The notes beneath the pieces were generated by a model, which was not told where the DNA came from, searched no databases, and saw only the letters and a program-made list of their open reading frames with translations. Both the position numbers and the translations under genes were made by a program. Shown one piece after another: positions 1-6,789 of a stretch of 9,032 nt of DNA. The stretch is taken from NCBI GenBank assembly GCA_029865405.1, contig JAOUGZ010000082.1, forward strand, positions 1 to 9,032, written 5' to 3'. Origin of the DNA: Betaproteobacteria bacterium (GTDB taxonomy: Bacteria; Pseudomonadota; Gammaproteobacteria; Burkholderiales; SG8-39). The number at the start of each line of letters is the position of its first letter. Within the stretch, counting starts at the first letter, position 1.

Positions 1-950
1 CAGTTCTCCAGCTTCATGCCCAGGGTCAGCCCGCGCGAGGCGAGCACTTCCTTGATCTCGTTGAGCGACTTGCGGCCCAGATTCGGCGTCTTCAGCAGCT
101 CGGTTTCGCTCCTCTGGATCAGGTCGCCGATGTAGTAGATGTTCTCGGCCTTGAGGCAGTTCGCCGAGCGCACCGTGAGCTCCAGGTCGTCCACCGGGCG
201 CAGCAGGATCGGGTCGACGGTCGGCGACTTGGGCGCCTCCGTGGGCAGTGCCGTGCCTTCCAGCTGCGCGAACACCGACAGCTGGTCGACCAGGACGCGC
301 GCCGCGTAACGGATCGCCTCCTCGGGCTCGATCGAGCCGTTGGTCTCGATGTCCATGATCAGCTTGTCGAGGTCGGTGCGCTGCTCGACGCGCGCCGATT
401 CCACGGCATAGGATATCCGGCGCACGGGGCTGAACGACGCATCGAGGATGATGCGCCCGATGCCCTTGGTCTCTTCCGGCAGGAAGCGCATGTTGCCCGG
501 CACGTAGCCGCGCCCCGCTTCCACCTTGATCTGCATCTCCAGCTTGCCCGTGGCGGACAGGTGGGCGATGACGTGCGCCGGGTTGACGATCTCGACGTCG
601 TGCGACGGCTCGATGTCCGCAGCGATCACGGGGCCCTCGCCCTTTTTCTTCAGGCTGAGGATCGCTTCCTGGCGGTTGTGCAGACGGAAGACGATGCCCT
701 TGAGATTGAGCAGGATGTCGACGACGTCCTCGCCCACGCCATCCATGGTCGAGTACTCGTGCACCACGCCGGCGATCTGCACTTCGGTGGGGGCATAGCC
801 CGGCATGGAGGACAGCAGCACGCGGCGCAGCGCGTTGCCGAGCGTGTGGCCGTAGCCGCGCTCGAACGGCTCCATGGTGACCTTGGCGTGCGAGGGCGAC
901 AGGTTCTGTACGTCGACGATGCGCGGCTTGAGAAATCCGGATTGCGGCAT
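1..950 (-). CDS. rpoA: DNA-directed RNA polymerase subunit alpha, 3' end cut by window edge
   Basis: RpoA dimerises to nucleate RNA polymerase assembly (alpha2, then beta and beta'); its C-terminal domain binds promoter UP elements and activators. The frame opens at the ATG complementary to 948-950 and gives 316 complete residues beginning [10 protein letters not shown]. The N-terminal domain shows the conserved [20 protein letters not shown] block (about residues 38-57), where beta and beta' contacts form. The C-terminal domain keeps the DNA-binding residues R261, N264, C265 and K267, equivalent to E. coli R265, N268, C269 and K271, and the helix-hairpin-helix-like [16 protein letters not shown] segment. 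The last full codons read KLEN and the next begins TG, fitting the usual WPPAGL ending, so about ten residues lie outside the window. The gene follows rpsD by 15 bases, as in the alpha operon; rplQ would be expected next. Confidence 0.99.
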   Translation of the reverse strand, partial: MPQSGFLKPRIVDVQNLSPSHAKVTMEPFERGYGHTLGNALRRVLLSSMPGYAPTEVQIAGVVHEYSTMDGVGEDVVDILLNLKGIVFRLHNRQEAILSLKKKGEGPVIAADIEPSHDVEIVNPAHVIAHLSATGKLEMQIKVEAGRGYVPGNMRFLPEETKGIGRIILDASFSPVRRISYAVESARVEQRTDLDKLIMDIETNGSIEPEEAIRYAARVLVDQLSVFAQLEGTALPTEAPKSPTVDPILLRPVDDLELTVRSANCLKAENIYYIGDLIQRSETELLKTPNLGRKSLNEIKEVLASRGLTLGMKLEN

Positions 951-965
951 GTTCGTGTTTTCCCG

Positions 966-1595
966 TTACTTCGAATACAACTCGATGATCAGACTTTCGT
1001 TGACCGTGGAAGGCAGGTCGGCGCGCGCCGGCATGGACTTGAAGGTGCCCTTGAGCGCCTTCGCGTCCACTTCGAGCCACTCGGGGAAACCGCGACCCTC
1101 GGCGGCTTCGCTCGCCGCCTTCACGCGCAGCTGCGCCTTCGCTTTGCCCGCCACCTCGATCACGTCCCCCGGGCGCACCTGGTAGGACGGAATGTTGACG
1201 CGCTTGCCGTTGACCTGGATGCCGTTGTGGCGCACCACCTGGCGCGCCTCGGTGCGCGAGGCGCCGAATCCCATGCGGTAGGCGATGTTGTCCAGGCGCG
1301 TTTCCAGGAGCTGCAGCAACCGCTCGCCGGTGACGCCCTTGGAGCTTGCCGCCTCGGCATAGGTATTGCGGAACTGGCGCTCGAGCACGCCGTAGGTGCG
1401 GCGCAGTTTCTGCTTCTCACGCAGCTGCTTGCCGAAATCCGACATGCGGCTGCCGCTCTTTTGCCCGTGCTGCCCCGGGGCGTAACTGCGCCGCTCGACC
1501 GCGCAGCGGTCGGTGAAGCATTTTTCGCCCTTGAGGAAGAGCTTTTCGCCCTCCCTGCGGCACTGGCGGCACTTGGGGCCGAGATCTCTGGCCAT
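966..1595 (-). CDS. rpsD: 30S ribosomal protein S4, zinc-finger (C+) form
   Basis: S4 is a primary 16S rRNA binding protein that nucleates 30S body assembly; in E. coli it also represses the alpha operon translationally. The 209-residue product has normal length and the family ending [12 protein letters not shown]. Residues 9-31 hold C9-X2-C12-X13-C26-X4-C31, the four-cysteine zinc site of C+ S4 proteins; E. coli S4 and the Burkholderia/Bordetella type as I recall them lack it. The S4 RNA-binding fold follows (about residues 99-165, with [20 protein letters not shown] and [14 protein letters not shown]). The ATG complementary to 1593-1595 is preceded by AAGGAG at good spacing. It sits between rpsK and rpoA in standard alpha-operon order. 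Confidence 0.99.
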   Translation of the reverse strand: MARDLGPKCRQCRREGEKLFLKGEKCFTDRCAVERRSYAPGQHGQKSGSRMSDFGKQLREKQKLRRTYGVLERQFRNTYAEAASSKGVTGERLLQLLETRLDNIAYRMGFGASRTEARQVVRHNGIQVNGKRVNIPSYQVRPGDVIEVAGKAKAQLRVKAASEAAEGRGFPEWLEVDAKALKGTFKSMPARADLPSTVNESLIIELYSK

Positions 1596-1616
1596 GCGTT
1601 CTCCTTGCCTAAGCTC

Positions 1617-2042
1617 TTAGACGCGCCGGCGCTTGGGCGCGCGGCAGCCGTTGTGCGGAACCGGGGTCACGTCCGCGATGCTGCCGATCTTCAGGCCGAT
1701 CGCGTTGAGCGCGCGCACCGCGGACTCGCGGCCGGGTCCCGGACCCTTGATGCGCACTTCGATGTTCTTCACGCCGCACTCCTGCGCCGCGCGCCCGGCG
1801 CGCTCGGCAGCGACCTGCGCCGCGAACGGCGTCGACTTGCGCGAGCCCTTGAAGCCGGCGTTGCCCGAGGTGGCCCAGGCGAGCGTGTTGCCCTGGCGGT
1901 CGGTGATGGTGACGATGGTGTTGTTGAAGGAGGCGTGCACGTGCGCGATGCCTTCGGCCACGTTCTTCTTGACCTTCTTGCGCGCGCGCGCGGACGCCGT
2001 CTGCTGCAACTGCTGCTGGGAGGGGCTGGTGCGGGTGGCCAT
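1617..2042 (-). CDS. rpsK: 30S ribosomal protein S11
   Basis: S11 is a component of the 30S platform near the mRNA exit path and the E site. The 141-residue product contains the hallmark stretches [48 protein letters not shown] and [12 protein letters not shown]131-G132 in that last motif matches the Asn-Gly site that becomes isoaspartate in E. coli S11. The protein is about 12 residues longer than E. coli S11 (129), because of an N-terminal stretch with five glutamines (Q9-Q11, Q13-Q14). No other ATG lies in frame near the expected start, and GGGA precedes the chosen ATG. The gene is 15 bases after rpsM and 21 before rpsD. Confidence 0.99.
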   Translation of the reverse strand: MATRTSPSQQQLQQTASARARKKVKKNVAEGIAHVHASFNNTIVTITDRQGNTLAWATSGNAGFKGSRKSTPFAAQVAAERAGRAAQECGVKNIEVRIKGPGPGRESAVRALNAIGLKIGSIADVTPVPHNGCRAPKRRRV

Positions 2043-2057
2043 GGTCTCGATTCCCGG

Positions 2058-2441
2058 TTACGCGGCCTTGCCGGCCGGCACGTTCAGCTTGATCGCGGCC
2101 TTGCGCGGTCCCTTGCGCGTGCGCGCGTTGGTGCGCGTGCGCTGCCCGCGCACCGGCAGGCCCTTGCGGTGGCGCATGCCGCGGTAGCAGCCCAGATCCA
2201 TCAGCCGCTTGATCGACATGGATACCTCGCGCCGCAGATCGCCCTCGAGCGAGAGGCGCGTGACCTGCTCGCGCAGCCGCTCCATCTCGGCGTCGCTCAG
2301 GTCCTTGATCTTGCGGCTGCGCTCCACGCCCGCCGCGGCGCACAGCGCCTGCGCGCGCGCGCGGCCGATGCCGAAAATCGCCGTCAACGCGATTTCGGCA
2401 TGCTGGTGGTTCGGGATGTTGATGCCTGCAATGCGTGCCAT
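2058..2441 (-). CDS. rpsM: 30S ribosomal protein S13
   Basis: S13 sits in the 30S head, contacts P-site tRNA through its basic tail and forms bridges to the 50S subunit. The 127-residue sequence begins [20 protein letters not shown], has the [12 protein letters not shown] motif, and carries the diagnostic [49 protein letters not shown] region. The tail after GPRK ([13 protein letters not shown]) is about nine residues longer than in E. coli (118 residues in total). It is the first gene of the alpha operon, 49 bases downstream of rpmJ and directly behind a strong predicted promoter. Its ribosome-binding site is poor: six C residues lie immediately before the ATG, and only a GGGA or CGGGG-like element lies further upstream. 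Confidence 0.99.
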   Translation of the reverse strand: MARIAGINIPNHQHAEIALTAIFGIGRARAQALCAAAGVERSRKIKDLSDAEMERLREQVTRLSLEGDLRREVSMSIKRLMDLGCYRGMRHRKGLPVRGQRTRTNARTRKGPRKAAIKLNVPAGKAA

Positions 2442-2464
2442 GGGGGGTCCCGGGGAAACCTGAA

Positions 2465-2494
2465 ATTATACCTGTTTCGTCAAGGCGTTATCAA
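2465..2494 (-). promoter_or_regulatory. Predicted alpha-operon promoter (sigma70 type) before rpsM
   Basis: On the coding strand TTGATA (complement of 2489-2494; 5 of 6 to TTGACA) is followed after exactly 18 bases by TATAAT (complement of 2465-2470; 6 of 6). The -35 box overlaps the rpmJ stop codon. A start about seven bases past the -10 box would fall near 2458, giving a leader of only about 17 bases before the rpsM ATG. The location matches the E. coli alpha-operon promoter, which lies before rpsM. Strong by eye; not tested. Confidence 0.8.
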
Positions 2495-2604
2495 CCCTGA
2501 CGCTGCTTGTGGCGCGGATCCGTGCAGATGACGCGCACCACGCGCTTGCGCCGCACGATCTTGCATTTGCGGCAGATCTTCTTCACCGATGCCATCACTT
2601 TCAT
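2491..2604 (-). CDS. rpmJ: 50S ribosomal protein L36, zinc-binding (C+) form
   Basis: L36 is a tiny 50S protein that binds 23S rRNA through a zinc ribbon. The 37-residue product has C11-X2-C14-X12-C27-X4-H32, the complete CCCH zinc site, and the conserved ending HKQRQG. Length and the [15 protein letters not shown] start match betaproteobacterial L36 as I remember it. The start ATG (complement of 2602-2604) is preceded by AAGGAG seven bases upstream; a second ATG at codon 4 is less well placed. It lies 29 bases after secY, the gammaproteobacterial-like junction, with no infA between. Its stop codon overlaps the -35 box of the alpha-operon promoter. A neighbouring frame running from 3456 into this one is a shadow of secY, not a fusion. 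Confidence 0.98.
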   Translation of the reverse strand: MKVMASVKKICRKCKIVRRKRVVRVICTDPRHKQRQG

Positions 2605-2633
2605 GTCGTGGCTCCTTGTCTCTCGCGGCGCGG

Positions 2634-3956
2634 TCAGCGGACCGGCAGCCCGCCCTTGAAGTTCGCCTTGCGCAGCAGGCTCTCGTACTGGTGCGTCATG
2701 ACGTAGGCCTGCACCTGCGACATGAAGTCCATCGTCACCACGACGATGATCAGCAGCGAGGTGCCGCCGAAATAGAACGGCACGTTCCAGCGCAGGATGA
2801 GGAATTCGGGCAGCAGGCAGACCAGCGTCACGTAGATCGCGCCGGCGAGCGTGAGGCGCGTCAGGATCTTCTCCAGGTAGCGCGAGGTCTGCTCGCCGGG
2901 GCGGATGCCCGGCACGAAGGCGCCGGACTTCTTCAGGTTGTCCGCCGTCTCCTTCGGGTTGTACTGCAGCGCCGTATAGAAGAAGCAGAAGAAGATGATC
3001 AGCCCGGCGTACAGCAGCACGTAGATCGGCTGCCCCGGCGTCAGCGTGCCGGCGATGTCGCGCAGCCAGATCATGCCTTCGGCGGCGCCGAACCAGCCGA
3101 GCAGCGTCGCCGGGAAAAGGATCAGCGAGGAGGCGAAGATCGGCGGAATCACGCCCGCCATGTTGAGCTTGAAGGGCAGGTGCGAGCTCTGGCCGCCGTA
3201 GACGCGATTTCCCACCTGGCGCTTGGCGTAATTGACCAGGATCTTGCGCTGGCCCCGCTCCACGAATACCACCACCGCCGTGACCACCAGAACCGCGGCC
3301 GCGATGAGCAGCGCGGTCAGCGGATGCATCGCGCCGGTGCGCACCAGCTCCAGCGTGCCGGCGATCGCCTGCGGCAGGCCGGCCGCGATGCCCGCGAAAA
3401 TGATGATGGAGATGCCGTTGCCGAGGCCGCGCTCGGTGATCTGTTCGCCGAGCCACATCAGGAACATGGTCCCCGTGACCAGCGTGGTCACCGTCGTCAC
3501 CCGGAACATGAGGCCCGGATCGAGCACCAGCCCGGCCTGCGATTCCAGCGCCACGGAGATTCCGGTTCCCTGGAACAGCGCCAGCAGCAGGGTGCCGTAG
3601 CGCGTGTACTGGGTAATCTTGCGGCGCCCCGACTCGCCTTCCTTGCGCAGCTGCTCCAGATGCGGGCTCACCGCGGTCATCAGCTGCATGATGATCGACG
3701 CCGAGATGTACGGCATGATGCCGAGCGCAAAGATGGTGAAGCGCGACAACGCGCCGCCCGAGAACATGTTGAACATGCCCAGGATGCCGCCCTGCTGGCT
3801 CTTGAACAGGTCGGCGAGCACGTTGGGATCGATCCCGGGCACCGGGATGTGCGCGCCGATGCGGAACACGACCAGTGCGCCCAGCAGGAACAGCAGGCGC
3901 CGCTTCAGGTCGCCGTAGCGCCCGGCCTTGCCAGCGGCAGGCAGCGTGGTCGCCAA
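2634..3956 (-). CDS. secY: Protein translocase subunit SecY (TTG start)
   Basis: SecY forms the protein-conducting channel of the inner membrane with SecE and SecG; SecA or the ribosome docks on its cytoplasmic loops. The 440-residue product (E. coli 443) shows ten hydrophobic segments, roughly at 21-40, 73-93, 119-139, 151-170, 181-200, 213-232, 265-285, 310-330, 366-383 and 395-413. The plug and pore region [33 protein letters not shown] (about 60-92) is present. The essential C5-loop arginine is R352 in [13 protein letters not shown], equivalent to E. coli R357. The start is TTG (complement of 3954-3956), giving [21 protein letters not shown]; the next in-frame ATG is codon 61, inside the plug region, and cannot be the start. 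GAGGG lies eight bases upstream, within the end of rplO. The rplO stop is only four bases away, suggesting coupled translation. Confidence 0.98.
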   Translation of the reverse strand: MATTLPAAGKAGRYGDLKRRLLFLLGALVVFRIGAHIPVPGIDPNVLADLFKSQQGGILGMFNMFSGGALSRFTIFALGIMPYISASIIMQLMTAVSPHLEQLRKEGESGRRKITQYTRYGTLLLALFQGTGISVALESQAGLVLDPGLMFRVTTVTTLVTGTMFLMWLGEQITERGLGNGISIIIFAGIAAGLPQAIAGTLELVRTGAMHPLTALLIAAAVLVVTAVVVFVERGQRKILVNYAKRQVGNRVYGGQSSHLPFKLNMAGVIPPIFASSLILFPATLLGWFGAAEGMIWLRDIAGTLTPGQPIYVLLYAGLIIFFCFFYTALQYNPKETADNLKKSGAFVPGIRPGEQTSRYLEKILTRLTLAGAIYVTLVCLLPEFLILRWNVPFYFGGTSLLIIVVVTMDFMSQVQAYVMTHQYESLLRKANFKGGLPVR

Positions 3957-3960
3957 AGCC

Positions 3961-4425
3961 TCAGCCCTCGGCCGGCCGCGCCGCGGGGGCGGCGTCCTCG
4001 ACCTTGCCGCCGGCCGCCTCGATCGCGGCGCGCGCGCCCTTGCTCGCCTTCACGCCTTTCAGCGTGACGCTGCGCGTGAGCTTCCCGGACAGGATGACCT
4101 TGGCGGTCCGCGCCTCCTTCGGCACGATGCCCTGCGCCTTGAGCGCGCCGAGGTCGATGTCCCCGGCCATCATGCCCTGCAGCTCCGACAGGCGGACTTC
4201 CGCCGAATGCGTGCGCGTGGGCGAGGCGAAGCCGCGCTTGGGCAGGCGCCGGTGCAGCGGCATCTGGCCGCCTTCGAAGCCGACCTTGTGATAACCGCCG
4301 GAGCGCGCGCGCTGGCCCTTGTGCCCGCGGCCCGCGGTCTTGCCCCAGCCCGAGCCGACGCCGCGGCCGACGCGGTGCCTCGATTTCTTCGCGCCCGCAG
4401 CCGGTTTGAGTGTGTTCAAGCGCAT
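3961..4425 (-). CDS. rplO: 50S ribosomal protein L15
   Basis: L15 is a late-assembling 50S protein with a long basic N-terminal extension threading into 23S rRNA. The 154-residue product starts [38 protein letters not shown], which is the glycine- and arginine-rich family signature, followed by the globular part ([25 protein letters not shown] and on). About ten Ala/Pro-rich residues ([12 protein letters not shown]) extend past the usual E. coli end (144 residues). The ATG is preceded by GGAGG overlapping the last codons of rpmD, four bases away. L15 immediately precedes secY, with a four-base gap. Confidence 0.99.
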   Translation of the reverse strand: MRLNTLKPAAGAKKSRHRVGRGVGSGWGKTAGRGHKGQRARSGGYHKVGFEGGQMPLHRRLPKRGFASPTRTHSAEVRLSELQGMMAGDIDLGALKAQGIVPKEARTAKVILSGKLTRSVTLKGVKASKGARAAIEAAGGKVEDAAPAARPAEG

Positions 4426-4429
4426 GTGC

Positions 4430-4612
4430 CTATTCCTCCACCCGCACGAGGTAGGAAACCTTCTCGATCATGCCGCGCACCGACGGCGTGTCCACAAGCT
4501 CCACCGTCTGGCGGATCTTCCTCAGCCCGAGGCCGCGCACCGTGGCGCGGTGATCCATGTCGCAGCCGGCCGTGCTCTTGAGCAGCTTCACCCTGATCTT
4601 GTTGTCTGCCAT
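4430..4612 (-). CDS. rpmD: 50S ribosomal protein L30
   Basis: L30 is a small 50S protein, absent from some bacterial lineages. The product is 60 residues (E. coli 59): [60 protein letters not shown]. Hallmarks are the K-rich first strand, the [12 protein letters not shown] turn and DTPSVRGMI. The frame is open further upstream to 4744, but that part is a shadow of rpsE. The true ATG (complement of 4610-4612) lies eight bases after the rpsE stop. Its ribosome-binding site is weak, a GGGGCGG run just before the start, so coupling to rpsE translation is likely. Confidence 0.97.
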   Translation of the reverse strand: MADNKIRVKLLKSTAGCDMDHRATVRGLGLRKIRQTVELVDTPSVRGMIEKVSYLVRVEE

Positions 4613-4620
4613 GGCCGCCC

Positions 4621-5142
4621 CTAGGAGGTGATGTACTCGACTGTCTTGCCGCGCTTGGCGGCGATTTCCGCGGGCGTGTTCATCGCCTGCAGGCCCTGCA
4701 GCGTCGCGCGCACCACGTTGTAGGGATTGGTCGAGCCGAAGCATTTCGCCAGGATGTTGGTCACGCCCATGACCTCGAACACCGCGCGCATCGGGCCGCC
4801 GGCGATGATGCCCGTGCCCTCGTGCGCCGGCTGCATCAGCACGGTGGCCGCGCCGTGATGCCCGATCACGGCGTGGTGCAGGGTGCCGTTCTTGAGCTTG
4901 ACCTTGAAGAGCTTGCGGCGCGCCTCTTCCATGGCCTTTTGCACCGCCACCGGCACTTCGCGCGCCTTGCCTTTGCCCATGCCGATGCCGCCGTCGCCGT
5001 CGCCGACTACCGTGAGCGCGGCGAAGCCGAGCACGCGCCCGCCCTTCACGACCTTGGTGACGCGATTGACCGACACCATCTTCTCACGCAGGCCGTCGCT
5101 GCGTTCCTCGCTTTGCTGCATCCTGGGCTTCATTTTTGCCAT
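4621..5142 (-). CDS. rpsE: 30S ribosomal protein S5
   Basis: S5 lines the mRNA entry channel of the 30S subunit and affects decoding accuracy; mutations in it give spectinomycin resistance or ribosomal ambiguity in E. coli. The 173-residue product has the N-terminal double-stranded-RNA-binding S5 domain ([44 protein letters not shown], about 21-64) and the C-terminal domain with [25 protein letters not shown] and the [16 protein letters not shown] motif. The N-terminus is slightly longer than in E. coli (167 residues in total). The ATG is preceded by AAGGA, overlapping the rplR stop region nine bases upstream. Confidence 0.99.
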   Translation of the reverse strand: MAKMKPRMQQSEERSDGLREKMVSVNRVTKVVKGGRVLGFAALTVVGDGDGGIGMGKGKAREVPVAVQKAMEEARRKLFKVKLKNGTLHHAVIGHHGAATVLMQPAHEGTGIIAGGPMRAVFEVMGVTNILAKCFGSTNPYNVVRATLQGLQAMNTPAEIAAKRGKTVEYITS

Positions 5143-5151
5143 GGCGTGTCC

Positions 5152-5508
5152 TTAGAACTTGAGTCCGCCGGCGCGCGCGGCCTCGGCGAGCGCCTTCACG
5201 CGCCCGTGAAAGCGGTATCCAGCGCGGTCGAACGCGACGGATTCGATGCCAACCTGCTTGGCCTTCTGCGCGATGCGCGCGCCCACGGCTTCGGCAGCCT
5301 TGCGGTTGCCGCCGTTCTTGACCTGCTCGCGCACTTCCTTCTCCAGCGTCGAGGCCGACGCCAGCACCTTTTCGCCGGCGCTGGAGGTGAGCTGCGCGTA
5401 GATGTGGCTGTTGGTGCGATGCACCGTCAGGCGTACCGCCCCGATCTCGCGGATCTTGAGGCGCGTCTGGCGCGCGCGGCGCACTCGGGCTTGGGTCTTG
5501 TCTCGCAT
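5152..5508 (-). CDS. rplR: 50S ribosomal protein L18
   Basis: L18 binds 5S rRNA together with L5 and L25 and anchors it in the central protuberance. The 118-residue product (E. coli 117) has the basic N-terminal tail ([21 protein letters not shown]), the [12 protein letters not shown] strand, and the closing [27 protein letters not shown] motif of the family. A CGGAG element precedes the ATG (complement of 5506-5508). Gaps are 12 bases from rplF and 9 to rpsE. Nothing unusual seen. Confidence 0.99.
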   Translation of the reverse strand: MRDKTQARVRRARQTRLKIREIGAVRLTVHRTNSHIYAQLTSSAGEKVLASASTLEKEVREQVKNGGNRKAAEAVGARIAQKAKQVGIESVAFDRAGYRFHGRVKALAEAARAGGLKF

Positions 5509-5520
5509 GTCTGGGCTCCG

Positions 5521-6054
5521 CTACTTCTTCTTCGTCTCTTTCAAGACGACCACTTCGTTGACGTAGCGCACACCCTTGCCCTTGTAGGGCTCGGGCGGCT
5601 TGGTGTCGCGAATCTCCGCCGCGATCTGGCCGACGAGCTGCTTGTCGATGCCGCTCACCACCACCTCGGTCTGCGTCGGCGTCGCCACCTTCACGCCCTT
5701 GGGCATCTGGTGCACCACCGGGTGCGAGAACCCGACCGACAGGTTCAGCTTGTCGCCCTGCGCCTGCGCGCGGTAGCCGACGCCGACCAGCGCGAGCTTC
5801 TTCTCGAAGCCCTTGGTCACGCCGGTGACCATGTTGGCGACCAGCGCGCGCAGCGTGCCCGACATGGCCGTGGCATGGTGCGAGTTGCCGAGCGCCTTGC
5901 ACACCAGGGTCTCGCCTTCCTTCTGGATGCCGACGTTCGGATCCAGCGGCCGCGCCATGGTGCCGAGCGGGCCCTTCACCGAGATGGTGCCGGCGGCGAG
6001 CGTCACGTCGACGCCCTTGGGCAGCGGAATCGGATACTTGGCGATGCGGGACAT
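5521..6054 (-). CDS. rplF: 50S ribosomal protein L6
   Basis: L6 sits near the factor-binding site and the sarcin-ricin loop on the 50S subunit. The 177-residue product equals the E. coli length. It shows two repeated L6 domains: [31 protein letters not shown] at the start, and [23 protein letters not shown] leading into the second. The family signature [23 protein letters not shown] lies near the C-terminus. The ATG is preceded by a textbook AAGGAG six bases upstream, overlapping the rpsH stop codon. Confidence 0.99.
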   Translation of the reverse strand: MSRIAKYPIPLPKGVDVTLAAGTISVKGPLGTMARPLDPNVGIQKEGETLVCKALGNSHHATAMSGTLRALVANMVTGVTKGFEKKLALVGVGYRAQAQGDKLNLSVGFSHPVVHQMPKGVKVATPTQTEVVVSGIDKQLVGQIAAEIRDTKPPEPYKGKGVRYVNEVVVLKETKKK

Positions 6055-6064
6055 GGCTATCTCC

Positions 6065-6460
6065 TTACGCCACGATGCAGAGCACTTCGCCGCCCACGCC
6101 GTCGGCGCGCGCCTTGCGGTCCGTCATCACGCCGCGCGACGTCGACACGATGGCCACGCCCAGACCGTTCATGACGCGCGGAATATCGTCGCGCCCCTTG
6201 TAGACGCGCAATCCGGGCTTGGACACGCGTTCCAGGCGCTCGATCACCGGCCGGCCGGCGTAGTACTTGAGGCCGATGCGCAGCTGCTTCATGGACGCGT
6301 CTTCGCTCACCGCGAAGTCCTCGATGTAGCCCTCGTCCTTCAGCACCTTGGCGATCGAAACCTTGAGTGTCGAGCAGGGCATGCTGACCTCCGTATGCCC
6401 CACCATCTGGGCGTTGCGGATGCGGGTCAGCATGTCGGCGATCGGATCGGTCATGCTCAT
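6065..6460 (-). CDS. rpsH: 30S ribosomal protein S8
   Basis: S8 is a primary 16S rRNA binding protein (helix 21) and, in E. coli, the translational repressor of the spc operon. The 131-residue product starts [18 protein letters not shown] and ends with the diagnostic [49 protein letters not shown] and [10 protein letters not shown]. The first ATG (complement of 6458-6460) is chosen over the in-frame ATG two codons later, because AAGGAG is well spaced to it and MSM is a common start in this family. It sits 12 bases after rpsN. If the E. coli feedback is conserved, this is the regulator of the cluster. Confidence 0.99.
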   Translation of the reverse strand: MSMTDPIADMLTRIRNAQMVGHTEVSMPCSTLKVSIAKVLKDEGYIEDFAVSEDASMKQLRIGLKYYAGRPVIERLERVSKPGLRVYKGRDDIPRVMNGLGVAIVSTSRGVMTDRKARADGVGGEVLCIVA

Positions 6461-6472
6461 GCGCGGGTCTCC

Positions 6473-6778
6473 TTACCAGCTCGCCTTGATCACGCCGGGC
6501 ACTTCGCCGCGCATCGCGAGATCGCGCAGCTTGTTGCGCCCGAGGCCGAACTTCCGGTAGACGCCGCGCGGGCGTCCCGTGATCGCGCAGCGATTGCGCA
6601 GACGCGTCGGCGAGGCGTCGCGCGGCAGCTTCTGCAGCTTCTCGCGCGCGGCTTCCCGGTCCTCGTCCTGCGTTCTCGGATCGCGGATCAGTTCGAGCAG
6701 CGCCTGGCGGCGGACCTTGAACTTGGCCACGGTCTGGCGGCGCTTCTGGTCGCGAAGTTTGACGGAAAGTTTGGCCAT
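6473..6778 (-). CDS. rpsN: 30S ribosomal protein S14, long zinc-free (C-) form
   Basis: S14 is a 30S head protein. The 101-residue length equals E. coli S14, the long type. The C-terminal core reads [45 protein letters not shown]. Only one cysteine is present, so the CXXC pairs of the short zinc-binding type are missing and this is the C- form. GAGGGA precedes the ATG. Gaps are 11 bases from rplE and 12 to rpsH. Confidence 0.99.
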   Translation of the reverse strand: MAKLSVKLRDQKRRQTVAKFKVRRQALLELIRDPRTQDEDREAAREKLQKLPRDASPTRLRNRCAITGRPRGVYRKFGLGRNKLRDLAMRGEVPGVIKASW

Positions 6779-6789
6779 GTGCGGGTCCC

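Noticed and set aside
1608..1619. Inverted repeat CTAAG/CTTAG in the rpsK-rpsD gap as a terminator or operator
   Set aside because: Five-base AT-containing arms with a two-base loop, no T run, and it includes the rpsK stop; transcription must continue into rpsD and rpoA.
1980..1992. Alternating CG run as a Z-DNA or regulatory repeat
   Set aside because: It simply encodes Ala-Arg repeats in the basic start of S11; similar runs occur throughout this G+C-rich window.
561..2531. A 656-codon open frame on the plus strand across rpoA, rpsD, rpsK and rpsM
   Set aside because: It is antisense to four certain genes. Its Arg/Ala/His/Leu-rich, low-information product is what the mirror frame of G+C-rich genes gives.
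2491..3456. A frame running from inside secY into rpmJ, suggesting a fusion protein
   Set aside because: The upstream part is out of frame with secY and low-complexity. Only the last 37 codons are real, with their own AAGGAG and ATG.
2589..4067. A 492-codon plus-strand frame opposite secY
   Set aside because: Shadow of secY; rich in Arg, His, Gln and Asp with no recognisable domain, and it crosses the rplO-secY junction.
4613..4744. Longer rpmD with a 44-codon N-terminal addition
   Set aside because: The extra part overlaps rpsE out of frame; L30 is normally about 60 residues and begins at the ATG at 4612.
4822..6174. A 450-codon plus-strand frame opposite rpsE, rplR and rplF
   Set aside because: Shadow frame produced by strong third-position G/C bias; no ribosome-binding site or family similarity seen.
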